NCBI GenBank assembly: GCA_003164045.1
Contig: PLRU01000089.1
Location: forward strand, 701 to 61,809
Reading direction: 5' to 3'
Source: Candidatus Lustribacter telmatis
GTDB taxonomy: Bacteria; Vulcanimicrobiota; Vulcanimicrobiia; Vulcanimicrobiales; Vulcanimicrobiaceae
DNA: 61,109 nucleotides
Within the stretch, counting starts at the first letter, position 1. Each line of letters begins with the position of its first letter. The position numbers and the translations under genes were made by a program. Positions 1-7,735 of this stretch are shown here, in pieces. The notes under the pieces are model-generated. The model did no database searches. It had not been told where the DNA came from and saw nothing but the letters and a program-made list of their open reading frames with translations.

Positions 1-610
1 ACACCATCGAATAGAAACTGCGCTACGTTCCGAGCGACTTGGTTCTCGTCGATATCCGCGAACTGGAGGAGATGCGCACCCGTCCCCAACGCGTTCTCGT
101 CATGTCCGACTCTGCCGGTGCTTCTCATGCTCCTCCGCACATCACGTCTGGGGAACGCTTTCTAGGATGTGCTTGGCGCCGGCTTTTTCCCTGCCCTTGC
201 TAATGCATCATCCTCGCGCCCATCGCTCTGGCTTCGGCGCTTTCATTTGCGTCCGGCTTTCTACGTGACTTTTAGTCAGTAGCGCAAAGTGAATAGCCGC
301 ATTTAGCGTTTGTCCGAGGCCTAATAATAGTACGGCTGAGCGTTTCGTGTCTGTATGAAAGTAGATGAAAAACGTACGGAATAAAAGCAGTTAATTTCGA
401 GATTTGTCCGTAATTGTTCGGAGGCGCGCATCGTTGCTGTGATACACTGCGAACCCGCACCGCGCTGCTTTGGCCCGGTACTTCGCTATTAAGGACGCGC
501 CATGGTGGCACGATGAACGCAACGACGTATTTCTGTGGGAATCGACTTCTTGATGCGTTGCCGGCTAGCGAATGCTATGAGATTACCAAGCCAGCATTCG
601 TCATCTCACT
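1..610. other. Gene-poor region, no convincing gene
   Basis: No reading frame here looks like a real protein. One frame from about 18 to 203 stays open for some 60 codons and starts in a protein-like way (DLVLVDIRELEEM), but it lacks an ATG or GTG start at its head and ends in arginine- and cysteine-rich text, so it may be a decayed gene fragment. The composition is more AT-rich than in the flanking genes. A short perfect inverted repeat, TGACT-ttt-AGTCA, lies at 266-278. The region probably holds the promoter of the phosphatase gene at 611. Confidence 0.5.
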
Positions 611-1426
611 ATGCGAGTGATTGCAAACTCAGCACCGCACGCGCGATTTTCCCAACGTCCTTTTGCACCGCACCGCGTCGAGCAAACGCTAGACGTGGAA
701 CTTCGCCTTCTCGTGGAGGGGATCTACGGTCCGCCCGCCAGTCACCTAAACGGCCTCGACATCGGGCGAGCATATTGGGGTGCGAACCAGGAGTTTCGCT
801 ACGGTGGGGATCTGGTGGATGTCTTCCACTACGGGAACGGCCTGACGTCGCTCGCTGTCGTTGACATCTCGGGACACGGCATTTTGGCAGCGCGGCATGC
901 GGGACTCGTGAAACATGCTCTGCGCGCGTACGCATCGTGCTCGTTCAGCGCGATCGATTCTATTCGGGCCTTGAACAGGCTATGCATCGAGAACTGCGCC
1001 TACGAGGGCGAGATAGAGTTTTTCGCGACGGCGTTCTTTGCGATCGTTGACTCCCGTCGAGAAACGATGGAGTACGTATCCGCAGGTCACGAAGCAGCCT
1101 TCATTGTCAAAGCCGGCGGACATCGGCTCCTCGAAGCGACCGGACCGATCTTGGGGCTTTTAGACGATGACCACTCGTTTCATCAGAAGACGGTCAAGCT
1201 CGACAATGCGGACGTACTGGTTGCCGTAACCGACGGCTTCGCCGAAGCACGCAACGAAAGTCTCGCTTTCCTTGGTGCGGATGCCATTATCGACATCATT
1301 CGGCGCACCCACGATCGATCTGCCGCAGAGCAGGCCCAAGCCGTTACGGCCGTGGCACTCGAGTTCGCAGGCACAAGACTTCAGGACGATATTGCCGCTT
1401 TGGTCGCTAAGATCACGCGCCCATAA
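611..1426 (+). CDS. SpoIIE/RsbU-type PP2C serine phosphatase
   Basis: A 271-residue metal-dependent protein-serine phosphatase of the SpoIIE/RsbU (PPM) family. These enzymes usually dephosphorylate anti-anti-sigma factors in partner-switching stress pathways. The metal-binding signatures are in order: GGDLVD at residues 65-70, DISGHG at 85-90, SAGH at 157-160, TDG at 207-209 and DD at 259-260. There is no PAS, GAF or receiver domain ahead of the catalytic domain, so any sensor must be a separate protein, and no anti-sigma or STAS partner is encoded in this window. The ATG at 611 gives a short 30-residue lead-in. The family is clear; the target is unknown. Confidence 0.88.
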   Translation: MRVIANSAPHARFSQRPFAPHRVEQTLDVELRLLVEGIYGPPASHLNGLDIGRAYWGANQEFRYGGDLVDVFHYGNGLTSLAVVDISGHGILAARHAGLVKHALRAYASCSFSAIDSIRALNRLCIENCAYEGEIEFFATAFFAIVDSRRETMEYVSAGHEAAFIVKAGGHRLLEATGPILGLLDDDHSFHQKTVKLDNADVLVAVTDGFAEARNESLAFLGADAIIDIIRRTHDRSAAEQAQAVTAVALEFAGTRLQDDIAALVAKITRP

Positions 1427-1437
1427 GGCGCGGCGGA

Positions 1438-1457
1438 AAGTCATAAAAAACTGACTA
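1438..1457 (+). promoter_or_regulatory. Imperfect palindrome, copy 1 of duplicated leader
   Basis: The arms AGTCA and TGACT flank an A-rich spacer. This is the degenerate copy of the perfect palindrome at 2415-2434. It is followed, as in copy 2, by a GGAG motif (1461-1464) and the shared string GCTATTGGTTGAT. It lies just upstream of the Crp/Fnr gene. The geometry (two arms, about 6-base spacer) would suit a Crp/Fnr-type dimer, so autoregulation is possible; it could instead act as an RNA hairpin. Confidence 0.5.
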
Positions 1458-1475
1458 GAAGGAGACAGAAAGCTA

Positions 1476-1595
1476 TTGGTTGATCTGCTAGGAGATCGTG
1501 TCTCCCAGCGTGGTTGTTTGTCTTGCCTAGAAACAAAAGCGGCGATGCCGTTCGGCCGGCCACCACGGCCGCAATGCAAAAAAATTCCATTCTGA
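1476..1595 (+). CDS. Putative leader peptide, copy 1
   Basis: A TTG-initiated frame of about 39 codons preceded by GGAG at 1461-1464 (11-base spacing). Its first codons read (M)VDLLGDRVSQR, matching (M)VDVLNEQSSQR of the frame at 2455. The SQR codons differ at synonymous positions between copies (TCC/AGC, CAG/CAA, CGT/CGC), which is what selection on a translated peptide would leave. It ends inside the Crp/Fnr gene in another frame. That it is translated is inferred from the pair, not shown. Confidence 0.38.
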   Translation: MVDLLGDRVSQRGCLSCLETKAAMPFGRPPRPQCKKIPF

Positions 1596-2272
1596 GCGCC
1601 CTTGTTGGTTCGACCGCGGCGAGCGTTCTCGAACACGGTGTTTTGGTTCAACTCGCGTTGCGCCAACAAATTTACGAAGCAGAACAGCCGATCAAAGAGG
1701 TCTACTTCCCGCTCAATTGCGTTTTGTCGATCGTCGCGCGAATGAGGGACGGCAAGGAGATCGAAGTCGGGACGATCGGTCGCGAAGGCATGTCTGCCTT
1801 CCCCTTGTTGATGGGTGCCGAGGCCACGGCGAACGTCTGTTACTGTCAAGTACGCGGCAGCGCGATCAGAATTCCCGCCGACGTGTTTCGCGATTTGACG
1901 GCAACCGATCCGGCGTTACGTCAGCTTCTCGACCGCTATCTACAAGCATATGTCAACATGCTTGGCCAGCTTGCCGCATGCAACCGCCTGCACAGTATTG
2001 ACGAGCGCTGTGCGCGTTGGCTCTTGATGACCTTCGATCGTGTTGACTCTGAAAAGATCTCGCTCACCCAAGAGTTTCTCGCAATGATGCTCGGCACGAG
2101 CCGGTCTGGTGTGGCGATGGCCGCGGCAACACTGCAAAAGGCGGGCCTCATCAAATTCGCGCACGGGGTGATTACCATTCTGGATCGCCCGGCTCTCGAA
2201 CGTGCTGCATGCGAATGTTATGAAGTCGCTCGCGAACAATTCGCCGGATTGTTGCGCTCGTCTTCGCGTTAG
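1574..2272 (+). CDS. Crp/Fnr-family transcriptional regulator
   Basis: A cyclic-nucleotide-binding-fold regulator of about 232 residues. The N-terminal beta-roll carries the family string FPLNCVLSIVARM followed by DGKEIEVGTIGREGM, and the C-terminal winged helix contains LTQEFLAMMLGTSRSGV as recognition region. No FNR-type cysteine cluster is visible, so an oxygen-sensing iron-sulfur cluster is unlikely. The ATG at 1574 is preferred; a TTG at 1514 would add 20 poorly conserved residues. A palindrome-plus-leader module at 1438-1490 precedes it and recurs before the HxlR gene, suggesting the two regulators share control, perhaps by this protein. Confidence 0.85.
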   Translation: MQKNSILSALVGSTAASVLEHGVLVQLALRQQIYEAEQPIKEVYFPLNCVLSIVARMRDGKEIEVGTIGREGMSAFPLLMGAEATANVCYCQVRGSAIRIPADVFRDLTATDPALRQLLDRYLQAYVNMLGQLAACNRLHSIDERCARWLLMTFDRVDSEKISLTQEFLAMMLGTSRSGVAMAAATLQKAGLIKFAHGVITILDRPALERAACECYEVAREQFAGLLRSSSR

Positions 2273-2414
2273 CGCTCGGTCTCGCGCGTGCAGCAAGCGC
2301 TTGGACATAGTGATAAAACTATTCGCGCAGCGTCATCCATAAAGACGGCAGCATCGTTCTCTACCTGGCCCCTTCGACTTCGTTCGCTTATCCGGATGAT
2401 CGCGCTCGAAGAGC

Positions 2415-2434
2415 AAGTCATAAAAAAATGACTT
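2415..2434 (+). promoter_or_regulatory. Perfect palindrome, copy 2 of duplicated leader
   Basis: AAGTCAT and ATGACTT are perfect 7-base inverted arms around six A residues. Immediately downstream is a strong ribosome-binding sequence (GGAGGTG, 2436-2442), then the string GCTATTGGTTGAT shared with copy 1. The site could be an operator for a dimeric regulator or a small RNA hairpin masking the ribosome-binding site. It precedes the HxlR gene. Confidence 0.6.
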
Positions 2435-2454
2435 AGGAGGTGGCAGAAAAGCTA

Positions 2455-2520
2455 TTGGTTGATGTGCTTAACGAGCAGTCAAGCCAACGCTGGAAACGTG
2501 GAGCAAGCCCCGTAGAATGA
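2455..2520 (+). CDS. Putative 21-residue leader peptide, copy 2
   Basis: A TTG-initiated frame of 21 codons preceded by GGAGGTG at 2436-2442 (12-base spacing). It starts (M)VDVLNEQSSQR, similar to the copy upstream of the Crp/Fnr gene. Its TGA stop at 2518-2520 overlaps the ATG of the HxlR gene at 2517 (ATGA), the classic arrangement for translational coupling. The strong ribosome-binding sequence belongs to this frame rather than to HxlR, whose own upstream motif is weak and distant (GGAG at 2500). Translation is inferred. Confidence 0.45.
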   Translation: MVDVLNEQSSQRWKRGASPVE

Positions 2521-2885
2521 CCAAGCAGAATGATGGGACGTCATCCGAACCCGACCTCGCATCCATCGCACGCGACCTGCAAGCCGTGGAAGCCGCAGTG
2601 CGTGCGATCGGTGGTAAGTGGAAAATTATGATCGTAGCCAAACTCGATAGCGGGTCGCTGCGCTTTTCCGAGCTTCGGCGGCTTATGCCGCTGATTTCAC
2701 AACAGTCGTTGACAACGCAGTTACGTGAACTGGAGCGGGACGGCGTCGTGCGTCGCCAGGTCTACGCAGAGGTCCCGGCACGGGTCGAGTATTCGCTGAG
2801 CGATGTCGGTCGCAAAATCAGTCCGCTCATGTCGAGTCTCATGGCGTGGGGATATGAACTCCTCAAGCTGCGCGAGTCCACGTAA
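2517..2885 (+). CDS. HxlR-family transcriptional regulator
   Basis: A 122-residue single-domain winged-helix protein. The HxlR hallmarks are the GGKWKIMIVAKL segment (about residues 31-42), the FSELRRLMPLISQQSLT recognition region, and the wing with RVEYSLSDVGRKI. Members bind DNA as dimers and often respond to thiols, aldehydes or redox stress; the signal here is unknown. A few residues near the C-terminus favour dimerisation as in the family. It is separated by 13 bases from the convergent TPP-enzyme gene, so its target may lie elsewhere. Its start overlaps the stop of the upstream leader frame. Confidence 0.9.
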   Translation: MTKQNDGTSSEPDLASIARDLQAVEAAVRAIGGKWKIMIVAKLDSGSLRFSELRRLMPLISQQSLTTQLRELERDGVVRRQVYAEVPARVEYSLSDVGRKISPLMSSLMAWGYELLKLREST

Positions 2886-2898
2886 TCCCCGGCTATTG

Positions 2899-3468
2899 CT
2901 ACAACGCATCGATCGCACTCTGGAAACGTGCGCGTGTCGCGTCGCCATGCATCCAGAGGTAGTCGTATTTCACCGGCTCCGGGCCCGGGACAACCTTGAG
3001 CGTGATGAGCACGGGTCCGTCGAGAGCCAGTACGTCGGGTAGAGCCTCGGTGAACGACTCGAGTTCGTCAAACGTGTAAGCATGCGTGAAGCCGGCCGCA
3101 CGCGCCAATCCGGCAAAGTCGATTCCGCCTTGATTGGGCAGCGGGTGACTGCCGTTGGCTTCGTACGTTCCGTTTTCACACACGAAGTGGAAGAGATTCT
3201 TGGGCGCCGCATTCGCGATCGTCACGAGCGTGCCGAGATTCATCAGTAGCGCGCCGTCGCCGTCGAGAACGAACACGCGGTGGTGCGGCAAGCCCAGCGC
3301 AAGACCGAGAGCGTGCGAGGAACCTTGGCCCATCGCGCCCGTCGCGGGCAAGTTGAGCCCACTCGGCGAGATGCGTTCCCACTCGAACGCCGACGTGTAG
3401 GTTGCGACCACGATGGCGTTGTCGCGAACTGCCGCGAGCGCTGCGAAGCATTCGTCGCGGCGCATCAT
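2899..3468 (-). CDS. TPP-dependent decarboxylase, beta-type (pyrophosphate-binding) subunit
   Basis: A 189-residue C-terminal half of a thiamine-pyrophosphate enzyme, comparable to the beta subunit of sulfopyruvate decarboxylase (ComE) or the C-terminal half of phosphonopyruvate decarboxylase. It has GAMGQGSSHALGLALGL and the TPP/magnesium motif beginning GDGALLMNLGTL near residues 70-80. Its ATG overlaps the stop of the alpha-type gene at 3465, so the two subunits are translated together. The split form and the divergent SBP gene suggest decarboxylation of an imported 2-oxo acid bearing a sulfonate, phosphonate or similar group. The substrate cannot be read from sequence. Confidence 0.82.
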   Translation of the reverse strand: MMRRDECFAALAAVRDNAIVVATYTSAFEWERISPSGLNLPATGAMGQGSSHALGLALGLPHHRVFVLDGDGALLMNLGTLVTIANAAPKNLFHFVCENGTYEANGSHPLPNQGGIDFAGLARAAGFTHAYTFDELESFTEALPDVLALDGPVLITLKVVPGPEPVKYDYLWMHGDATRARFQSAIDAL

Positions 3469-3980
3469 GCTTCAACCCGCCGTCCGACGAGCGCGACCAG
3501 CGGCCGCGACGTTGCATACGCCCGTTCGATCGCCGGCGCCAAGCGGCCGACGTCATCGGGTTCCTCAAGAGAAACGCTGTCGACGCCGGTTGCCGCGATC
3601 ACGTCCACGGTGAGTTTTATGCCGTAGACGGCCGATGCCGCCGCTTCACGGTCGACTTCTTTTCCGAGCAAGCCGACGACCATGCACACGGGCCGATGAT
3701 ATTCCACTGCGGCGCCGCGAATCGCATTGACCGAATCGAGAAAGCCCGTGTACTGCATCAAGAGCACGGAGCGCCGGCCGGCATACGCTAGGCCGCTGCA
3801 GATCGAAACGCCTTCGTCTTCTTTGCAGAGTCGCACGAGACGTAGTTCGGGATCGCGCGAGAGCGGCCACAACAGGCCGTTGCTCGTCCAGATATCCGGC
3901 AGCGCGGCGACAAACTCAACCTTCGCCGCCTTGAACGCCGCGATAATCGCCGCCCCGCTCGGACCCGCTATATCCGTCAC
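3465..3980 (-). CDS. TPP-dependent decarboxylase, alpha-type (pyrimidine-binding) subunit
   Basis: About 171 residues forming the PYR half of a split TPP enzyme, ComD-like. The KEDEG motif supplies the glutamate that activates the cofactor, followed by the LMQYTGFLDSVNAI region typical of sulfopyruvate and phosphonopyruvate decarboxylases. A GTG at 3980 is chosen because it starts the conserved domain (VTDIAGPSGAAII) and leaves 55 bases to the divergent SBP gene at 4036; upstream starts would run into that gene. It overlaps the beta gene by four bases. No extra domain is present. Confidence 0.8.
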   Translation of the reverse strand: MTDIAGPSGAAIIAAFKAAKVEFVAALPDIWTSNGLLWPLSRDPELRLVRLCKEDEGVSICSGLAYAGRRSVLLMQYTGFLDSVNAIRGAAVEYHRPVCMVVGLLGKEVDREAAASAVYGIKLTVDVIAATGVDSVSLEEPDDVGRLAPAIERAYATSRPLVALVGRRVEA

Positions 3981-4035
3981 GCGAATGCCTTCGGCGGAGG
4001 AGGCGGACCCTGCTGCCCGATAATCCGGGAAGTCT

Positions 4036-4998
4036 ATGAACGTGCGACGCTCACACGCCCTGCGACTCGGCCTCGCGGCCGCAGCGGGGAGCATGGCCCT
4101 AGGACGCGGCAACGTATCGGCCCAGGAACTGCGGCCGCTCAAGATCGTGCTGTTTACCGGCGAGACGGCCGCGACGGCGTACTACGCGCAGGATCTCGGA
4201 TACTTCACCCGGGCCGGACTCGACGTCAACATCACGACGGTGACGAACGGCGCTGCGGGTGCGGCGGCAGTTGCAGCCGGTGCAATGGATATCGGCTTCT
4301 CGAACCCGCTATCGGTGGCGCAGGGCTTCGGCCGCGGTCTGCCTTTCGCAGTGATCGCGCCGGCAGCCGAAGCAATCCGCGGTCAGCAGACGAACGGCTA
4401 CGTGATCGTCGCGAAGACTTCGCCGGTCAAAAGCGGCAAGGATCTGACGGCCAAAACGTTTGCCGTCGATCAAATCGGCGGCTTGCCGTACGCCTCGTGC
4501 CGCGCATGGGTCGACGCAACGGGCGGCGATTCGACGGCCGTCAAGTTTATCGAGTTGGCGTTCTCCGAGATGCTGCCGGCGATTCAATCGGGCCGCGTCG
4601 ATATCTCCGAGATGAATACGGCGTTCGATCCGCTCCTCGGCAAGGCCGGCGATCCTGCGCAACTCCTGGGCAATTCTTACGACTATGTTGCGCCGCGGTT
4701 TTCATCGACCGTCTGGTTCACCACGAAGTCCTGGCTCGCCGGCAATCCGGACGTCGCGAAACGCTTCGTATCGGCCATGCGTCAATCGGCGGTCTGGGCC
4801 AATTCGCATCGCGCCGAGAGCGCGCCGATTCTGGCAAAATACACGAAGCACACGGTCGCCGAGATTCTCGCCTCGCAGCGCGTGACGTTCGGCACCGAAA
4901 TCACGCCGGCGCTCATTCAGCCCGTCATCGATCTAGCCGTAAAATACGGCCTGATGAAGACGCGCGTTTCCGCAGCGGACATGATCAGCACGGGCTAA
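4036..4998 (+). CDS. NMT1/SsuA-like ABC substrate-binding protein
   Basis: A 320-residue periplasmic-binding protein with an N-terminal signal peptide (RRSHALRLGLAAAAG..., cleavage near VSA-QE). The arginine pair is Tat-like but lacks a full twin-arginine consensus. The fold signatures are YYAQDLGYFTRAGLDV, then GAAAVAAGAMDIGFSN, as in the NMT1/THI5/SsuA-TauA group that binds sulfonates, nitrate or pyrimidine precursors. It is divergent from the split TPP decarboxylase, suggesting a shared substrate. No permease or ATPase gene accompanies it here. Confidence 0.87.
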   Translation: MNVRRSHALRLGLAAAAGSMALGRGNVSAQELRPLKIVLFTGETAATAYYAQDLGYFTRAGLDVNITTVTNGAAGAAAVAAGAMDIGFSNPLSVAQGFGRGLPFAVIAPAAEAIRGQQTNGYVIVAKTSPVKSGKDLTAKTFAVDQIGGLPYASCRAWVDATGGDSTAVKFIELAFSEMLPAIQSGRVDISEMNTAFDPLLGKAGDPAQLLGNSYDYVAPRFSSTVWFTTKSWLAGNPDVAKRFVSAMRQSAVWANSHRAESAPILAKYTKHTVAEILASQRVTFGTEITPALIQPVIDLAVKYGLMKTRVSAADMISTG

Positions 4999-5008
4999 TT
5001 CCGCCACC

Positions 5009-5827
5009 TCAGTGGAGCAAGAACTGTTCGTTGTAGTTGCCGTGTCCGTCCGCAAAGACAACGCCCTCGGTATCGCCGGTAGCGCATGGGTTATTGGTGC
5101 CCGTAGCACTCGGCGCGGGCGATGGTGAGGCCGGGGTAAACACGAACACGTTGGGTGCGCTAGTCGCGGTGGAATAACAAGGTCCCAGCGTCGATGCCGT
5201 CCACGAAACAATCAGCGCGCTGAATGGGCCCGCGCTACCGGACGAGCTCACAGCGATCGAAAATCCGTAGCCGACCGGCCACACGGTCCCGAGAATTGCC
5301 GGGGCGATCGGTGCCGGCACCAAGAGACTCGAGGTAATGGGCGACGTGCTGCCGACGAAATTCTCCGTTAAGACACTTGCCGCGATCGGTAACGGCAGCG
5401 CCGGGATGTTCGTGAACGACAAGGTGTTCTGATGCATCTGCTGGTCCACGAACAGCGCGGTCTCGACATCGCTACCAATTTGAAGGCAAACTGGTGCCGG
5501 CGACGCGCGAGGCGTAAACGTCGCTATCCTGCCGGTCGTGTCCATCGCAACGGTGTAACACGAATTCTGCGTCGGCGCTGTAAACGTGGTCATCGATGCG
5601 TTGAACTGCGCGTTGTAGTTTTGCTCGAACAGTTGGACGGCGAACCCACCGACGATGTCCAACACCGAAGCCTGGCTCAGCGGGGTTTCCGGGCCGACGA
5701 GCGTCATCCCGATGATCCCCGAAGATTTCGGCGGCTGCAATAACCCGCCGCTCGAGCACGAGCCGAGCCACGTCGCTAAGAGCGCAATCGGCAAAAGCAG
5801 TGCGGTGCGGTTTCTGCTGCGAATCAC
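5009..5827 (-). CDS. Lipoprotein of the orphan secretin operon
   Basis: About 272 residues. The GTG start at 5827 overlaps the secretin stop (GTGA), giving a lipoprotein signal (ALLLPIALLATWLGSC) with the lipobox cysteine near residue 28. The mature part has a long beta-rich middle and a Ser/Pro/Ala-rich stretch (TPASPSPAPSATG) near the C-terminus. I recognise no family. Coupling to the secretin gene suggests a role in secretin assembly or anchoring, as pilotin-type lipoproteins do, but it does not resemble a known pilotin. Confidence 0.62.
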   Translation of the reverse strand: MIRSRNRTALLLPIALLATWLGSCSSGGLLQPPKSSGIIGMTLVGPETPLSQASVLDIVGGFAVQLFEQNYNAQFNASMTTFTAPTQNSCYTVAMDTTGRIATFTPRASPAPVCLQIGSDVETALFVDQQMHQNTLSFTNIPALPLPIAASVLTENFVGSTSPITSSLLVPAPIAPAILGTVWPVGYGFSIAVSSSGSAGPFSALIVSWTASTLGPCYSTATSAPNVFVFTPASPSPAPSATGTNNPCATGDTEGVVFADGHGNYNEQFLLH

Positions 5828-7728
5828 TTCGGGTCCTTTGCTTGAAGCGGGGGCTCCGACTGTAACGGCTGCGGAGAGAAGATTTGGATTCGCAGCGCGG
5901 CGGGCGCGGCCGTCGGCTCCGGCGTAGGCGTCGGGTTGCCGCCGCCGGCCGGCGTGAACTGCTCGCTCGTCGTCGGCGAACGCCCCTTCGTGGGCTTCTG
6001 CGAAGAGATGCACGTAATCGTGAGAGCGCTGTTCGGAACGGGTGTCGGTGGAGAGGGGGAAGGATCGAAAGTTTGGCCATCGATCGGCGTGAGGTAGTCG
6101 AGCTCTCCGGGGTCCAGAATCTTCGCGGTTAACTCAATCGTCAGGTGCGTTTTGGTGCCGTTGAACGTGTGGCTACCGAAGAGCGCCTTGCCGAAAAACG
6201 GGATTAAATTGATGAACGGCGTCTGTCCCCGAGTATCGTTATCCTGCGTCTCGGTCAGCCCGCTGATGAAGACCGCTTGGCCGCTTTGAATGCGATATGA
6301 CGCCGACACTTCACGGCGTTCGAAGAGCGGCGCATTTTGATTGCTGAAGCCGGTTAGGGTCGAGTTGATGGGATGGACGTAAACGCTAATCGATCCATCG
6401 TAGTTGACGTAGGGGATCATCTCGAGGTGCGTTCCGATAACGTAGTTATTGACATTGGACGTAAATGTGCCCACACCGTTGATGCTACTGGAGACAAATG
6501 GAATGACTTGACCGACGTCGATGACGGCAAGGCGGCCATTCAGCGTCGCCACCTGAGGGTACGAAACGACACGCGCAGCGCCGAGTTGGATCAACGTGTT
6601 GAGCTGCACGGCAATAGTCGGTGCGGCCGCCGTCACGATCTTGCCGGCAAAAATCGGGGCCGGGGTCGATGCTGTTGCGGTTCCTCCCGGAGCGACGTAC
6701 GCGCCAACCGAAGCCGAAATCGAGGTTGGTAACGTCATCCCGAGGTTCTTAGCGCCGATGTCATCAGTGTTGAACACCGTCGCCTTCAGTTCGACGATCG
6801 CCGGTTTCCGGTCGAGGCTTTGCAGGAGCTCGATAGCATGGTTCACGCCACCCTCCGAGCCAGCCAACAGGATGCGCGGATAGCTCGTATCGGGCGTAAC
6901 GCGAACGTCGGATTGGCCGGATTGATTGATGATGGTAGAGACTGCGGTCGCTAATTCTTGCACGGATGAATTGCCGAGCGTGTTGCTCGACACCAGACTG
7001 ATGGCGCCATTCGCCGCAGTTCCGGTCGGTGCGGGGATCGGATCCGGCACCGCGTAGTGCACCTCGTAGGTGCGATAGACTTGCGCGCTAGGTGCTTGGT
7101 TAGTAAATTTCTTTAGAGCCAGCTTTAGCTGATCCATTGCGTCCGATGGCGCATGCACGAGAATCCGCGTCTCGGACGAGTCGATGATGACGGAACCATT
7201 TTTGGCGGTGAAATTCATCGATGCCGCGGGGGCCGGCGTCGGCGTGCTCGTCGAGCCGGCAGTCGGGGTCGGCGTCGGCACCGGCGTCGATATCGGCGCG
7301 GTGGTCAGCGATCCGTTCAGAAATGAAGTAATGCCACCGGCAATCGTCGTCGCGGCGGCGGGCGCGACTCCATCGATAGCGCAGATTTCCATCGGCGCCG
7401 GCGTCGGCGTGGGAACCGGCGTCGGAGTGGCCGTCTTCGGAAGATTGCCGAGCACGGTGAGCGCCGACGTAATTGCATCCAACGTGCCAACCAGAGTAAT
7501 AGATTTTTTATCTTCGTTACCGATGACCTTAACACCGGGCGAGGCTAAGACCTTAGGTAAGAAGGCATTGATGTCCGCGAGCTTGAGGTTTTTTAGCGGG
7601 ACGCTAAGGTAGCAGATGCTTTGGTCTTTCGCGGACGGGCAAATGGGCTGCGGTGCAGCGTCGCTGCCGGATACCGCCGCCGGCATTGCGATCGCAACCG
7701 CGAGTATGACGGTTAAAAACCGGCGCAC
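5824..7728 (-). CDS. Secretin (GspD/PilQ/type II-III family) outer-membrane protein
   Basis: 634 residues with a signal peptide (FLTVILAVAIAMPAAVSG). The N-terminal part resembles secretin N-domains (LKLADINAFLPKVLASPGV, TLVGTLDAITSALTVL) and is split by Pro/Thr-rich linkers such as TPTPVPTPTPAP. The secretin domain runs from about residue 300 to 520 and includes QLGAARVVSYPQVATLNG, the FVSS segment after VIPF, and the terminal FFGKALFGSH segment. A further low-complexity tail follows. No pilus, ATPase or pseudopilin gene lies nearby, so the exported substrate is unknown. It overlaps the lipoprotein gene and follows the 7736-8683 gene by 7 bases. Confidence 0.88.
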   Translation of the reverse strand: MRRFLTVILAVAIAMPAAVSGSDAAPQPICPSAKDQSICYLSVPLKNLKLADINAFLPKVLASPGVKVIGNEDKKSITLVGTLDAITSALTVLGNLPKTATPTPVPTPTPAPMEICAIDGVAPAAATTIAGGITSFLNGSLTTAPISTPVPTPTPTAGSTSTPTPAPAASMNFTAKNGSVIIDSSETRILVHAPSDAMDQLKLALKKFTNQAPSAQVYRTYEVHYAVPDPIPAPTGTAANGAISLVSSNTLGNSSVQELATAVSTIINQSGQSDVRVTPDTSYPRILLAGSEGGVNHAIELLQSLDRKPAIVELKATVFNTDDIGAKNLGMTLPTSISASVGAYVAPGGTATASTPAPIFAGKIVTAAAPTIAVQLNTLIQLGAARVVSYPQVATLNGRLAVIDVGQVIPFVSSSINGVGTFTSNVNNYVIGTHLEMIPYVNYDGSISVYVHPINSTLTGFSNQNAPLFERREVSASYRIQSGQAVFISGLTETQDNDTRGQTPFINLIPFFGKALFGSHTFNGTKTHLTIELTAKILDPGELDYLTPIDGQTFDPSPSPPTPVPNSALTITCISSQKPTKGRSPTTSEQFTPAGGGNPTPTPEPTAAPAALRIQIFSPQPLQSEPPLQAKDPK

Positions 7729-7735
7729 GCTGCCC

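Noticed and set aside
18..203. A 61-codon frame starting with a CTG and reading DLVLVDIREL
   Set aside because: Although non-canonical starts occur in this window, there is no conserved motif, and the C-terminal half looks random. It might be a gene remnant, but not enough to call.
7220..7440. Repetitive GTCGGCGT-type tract resembling tandem repeats or CRISPR
   Set aside because: It encodes the Pro/Thr linkers of the secretin; repeats are short and irregular, with no spacers.
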